A stretch of 64,000 nucleotides of DNA, from the NCBI RefSeq assembly GCF_051962475.1, contig NZ_JBQCCF010000003.1, positions 5,801 through 69,800 of the forward strand. Direction: 5' to 3'. A program made the translations under genes and the position numbers. The DNA comes from Dyella_A sp051962475. Lineage in GTDB: Bacteria > Pseudomonadota > Gammaproteobacteria > Xanthomonadales > Rhodanobacteraceae. This document shows positions 62,236 to 64,000 of this stretch, one piece after another; the first letter of the stretch is position 1, and each line of letters begins with the position of its first letter. Under the pieces are notes generated by a model, which was not told where the DNA came from, did not search any database, and was given only the letters and a program-made list of their open reading frames with translations.

Positions 62236-62952
62236 TCAGGGATTGGCGACGTCCAGCAGCTCGATATCGAACACCAGCGCCTCGTTCGGGCCGATACGTG
62301 GCAGGGCGCCACGCTCGCCGTAGGCCAACCGCGGCGGAATCACCACTTTCCAGCGGTCGCCCACGTGCATGCGCGGAATCACGTCGCGCCAGCCGGGAAT
62401 CACGCTCTTCACCACGAAGCTCACCGGGTTGCCGTGCGCGAAGGTACTGTCGAACTCGGTGCCATCGATCAGCATGCCGCGGTAGTTGACGGTGACCTTG
62501 CTGTCCACCGTAGGGCTCACCGTGCCCTGGCCCTGCTTGATCACCGCGTACTGCACCCCCGAAGCCAGCTGCACCACACCCGGCTGGGTGCGGTTGTGCG
62601 CCATGTATTGCTCGCTCTTGCGCGCGTTGGCCGCAGCGACGCGGCGGAACTCGTTCACGGCGCGGGCGTGCATCTGATCGTCGAGGGCGCGCAGCTGGGC
62701 GCGCATGTCCTGCATCGGCACGCTCGGCTGACGCTTGGCTGCCGCATCCTGGATGGCCCGCTCGAGCGTCGCCAGATCCACGGCCGGATCGCCATCAGCG
62801 AACTGGCTGCCGATCTGGTAGCCGATCGCGTACGACAGCTTGGCCTTGTCGACGGTGGGGGCCGCGGCCGACCCCTTGGCGGCCTGCTGCGCGTGCGCGG
62901 CGGTGCCGATCAGCCCGAGCGCCGCCACTACCAGCCCTGCCCACTTCGTCAT
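62236..62952 (-). CDS. FKBP-type peptidyl-prolyl isomerase, exported (Mip/FkpA-like)
   Basis: A 238-residue periplasmic protein. Signal peptide residues 1-22 (TAAHAQ), an N-terminal FKBP_N dimerisation region (about 30-130, with LSYAIGYQIGSQF) and a C-terminal FKBP domain (about 140-237) with VTVNYRGMLIDGTEFDSTF, GWRDVIPRM and IPPRLAYGERG. It catalyses prolyl isomerisation and chaperones envelope proteins. Divergent from the enoyl-CoA hydratase gene. Confidence 0.93.
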   Translation of the reverse strand: MTKWAGLVVAALGLIGTAAHAQQAAKGSAAAPTVDKAKLSYAIGYQIGSQFADGDPAVDLATLERAIQDAAAKRQPSVPMQDMRAQLRALDDQMHARAVNEFRRVAAANARKSEQYMAHNRTQPGVVQLASGVQYAVIKQGQGTVSPTVDSKVTVNYRGMLIDGTEFDSTFAHGNPVSFVVKSVIPGWRDVIPRMHVGDRWKVVIPPRLAYGERGALPRIGPNEALVFDIELLDVANP

Positions 62953-63107
62953 GCCGCTCTCCGTAAACGTGACACCTGGCTTGGCATGCTATGCGCTACG
63001 TGCGCGGAACGCAGCATGCTGCCCGGTGCGATACCGGCATCAGATTCCGGGCGGCCGCAAAGGTTCCCGCTGTACCATCTGCGTTTTTTCACCCGCAGGT
63101 TTCCGCC

Positions 63108-63890
63108 ATGGCCTACCGCAACCTCGAGATCGCCGATCGTGGCGCCGTCCGCACCATTACCGTCGCCCGCCCGGACAAGCTCAACGCACTCAACCGCGAC
63201 ACGCTCAACGAGCTCACCCTCGCCTTCACCCAGGCCGCGCAGGAAGATGGCGTGCGCGTGGTGGTGCTCGCCGGCAGCGGCGACAAGGCCTTCGTCGCCG
63301 GTGCCGACATCGCCGAGATGAACGGCTACACGCCGCTGCAGGCGCAGGCGTTCTCGCGCACCGGGCAGCGCCTGATGAGCCTGATCGAGCGCCTCGGCAA
63401 GCCGGTGATCGCGCGCATCCAGGGTTTCGCGCTGGGCGGCGGCATGGAATTGGCGATGGCCTGCCACCTGCGCGTGGCCAGCGAGAAGGCCAAGTTCGGC
63501 CAGCCGGAGATCAACCTCGGCCTGATCCCCGGTTTCGGTGGCACCCAGCGCCTGCTGCGCCTGGCCGGTCGCAGCGCCGCGCTGGAGCTGTGCCTTACCG
63601 GCGCGACAATCGGCGCGCAGCGCGCCCACGGGCTGGGCATCGTGACCCGCGTGGTCGCGCCGGAAGCGCTGGACGAGACGATCGATGCTCTCGCCGACCA
63701 GCTCGCCGCCGCCGCGCCACTGGCCGCGGCCGGCATTCTCGATGCCGTACTGCAAGGAGGCGAAGCGGGTCTCGACCAGGGCCTGGAGTTCGAAACCCAG
63801 GCCTTCGCCCTGGTGTTCTCCAGCGAGGACATGCGCGAAGGCACGCGCGCGTTCCTCGACAAGCGCAAGCCCGAGTTCAAAGGCCGCTGA
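63108..63890 (+). CDS. enoyl-CoA hydratase
   Basis: A 260-residue crotonase. Oxyanion-hole motifs AFVAGADIAEM and GFALGGGMELAMACHLRVA; both catalytic glutamates are present (GGGMELA and GQPEINLGLIPGFGGTQRL), so hydratase activity is expected, in beta-oxidation. The start MAYRNLEIADRG at 63108 fits the family; the earlier in-frame ATG at 62991 adds a non-conserved tail. Confidence 0.93.
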   Translation: MAYRNLEIADRGAVRTITVARPDKLNALNRDTLNELTLAFTQAAQEDGVRVVVLAGSGDKAFVAGADIAEMNGYTPLQAQAFSRTGQRLMSLIERLGKPVIARIQGFALGGGMELAMACHLRVASEKAKFGQPEINLGLIPGFGGTQRLLRLAGRSAALELCLTGATIGAQRAHGLGIVTRVVAPEALDETIDALADQLAAAAPLAAAGILDAVLQGGEAGLDQGLEFETQAFALVFSSEDMREGTRAFLDKRKPEFKGR

Positions 63891-63907
63891 GCCACCTCGC
63901 GGCATCC

Positions 63908-63934
63908 TCTGTAGCAGCCCGCTCGCGGGCGATG
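63908..63934 (+). repeat. REP-like element after enoyl-CoA hydratase gene
   Basis: CTGTAGCAGCCCGCTCGCGG then GCGATGG: a CCCGC/GCGGG hairpin with a GTAG-type head, similar in plan to the GTAGGAGC repeats near lspA but a different subtype. The following 65 bases to the window end are AT-rich with an A9 run and hold no gene. Confidence 0.55.
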
Positions 63935-64000
63935 GATTTGATTTGATTACGAAAAAAAAACAAAATCATTTTCCGCTAGCGGGGTCCTAACGGAAGAAAC

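Overview
The window looks like a chromosomal segment of a high-GC gammaproteobacterium of the Xanthomonadales, most likely Rhodanobacteraceae (Rhodanobacter/Dyella/Frateuria-like). This is inferred from the codon bias, the Xanthomonadales-style minor-pilin cluster fimT-pilV-pilW-pilX-pilY1-pilE, the murJ-ribF-ileS-lspA-ispH block, and GTAGGAGC-type REP elements. No phage, insertion sequence or CRISPR array was found. Both ends look like ordinary contig edges; the first gene is cut by the left edge.

Layout. 1-1815: truncated GAF/GGDEF diguanylate cyclase. 2014-24000: a low-oxygen/stress island with a DUF2238 membrane protein, a CBS protein, two L,D-transpeptidases, three universal stress proteins, an Nramp-related transporter, a P-type ATPase, cydDC, ompW-cydAB-cydX, an OsmC protein, and an operon GNAT / Usp / type-2 thymidine phosphorylase / PRPP-synthetase-like / beta-CASP hydrolase. 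23899-32290: a translationally coupled signalling module made of a giant multi-PAS histidine kinase, a stand-alone receiver, and a REC-PAS-LOV-GGDEF-EAL protein. 32628-39883: type IV pilus minor pilin and PilY1 operon. 40012-41946: TPR-GGDEF cyclase. 42105-50145: tRNA-Thr(CGT) and the conserved ispH/lspA/ileS/ribF/murJ//rpsT block. 50164-54579: cutC, a Tat-exported asparaginase, obgE, rpmA, rplU and a DUF2059 protein. 54747-63890: uvrA, a thioesterase, a DUF4139 protein, two crotonases, sulfurtransferase/NUDIX/DUF1289, and an FKBP isomerase.

The strongest unifying signal is a set of 14-bp Crp/Fnr-type palindromes (TTGAY-N4-RTCAA) at 2655, 5962, 7319, 17752 (one arm degenerate) and 18350. Each lies 21-22 nt upstream of a candidate -10 element, the spacing of a class II FNR/ANR activator. 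They would place the CBS/L,D-transpeptidase operon, three Usp proteins, the metal transporter, the P-type ATPase, OmpW plus cytochrome bd, and the nucleotide-salvage operon under one oxygen- or NO-sensing regulator. The site at 7319 appears to serve two divergent promoters.

Other points of note: a C7 tract that shifts the thymidine phosphorylase frame and fuses it to the PRPP-synthetase-like gene; a LOV photoreceptor core with a natural Gln-to-Leu change; a CydX-like protein with an extra membrane segment; an Nramp relative without the canonical metal-site residues; and pilin-like proteins with long leaders.
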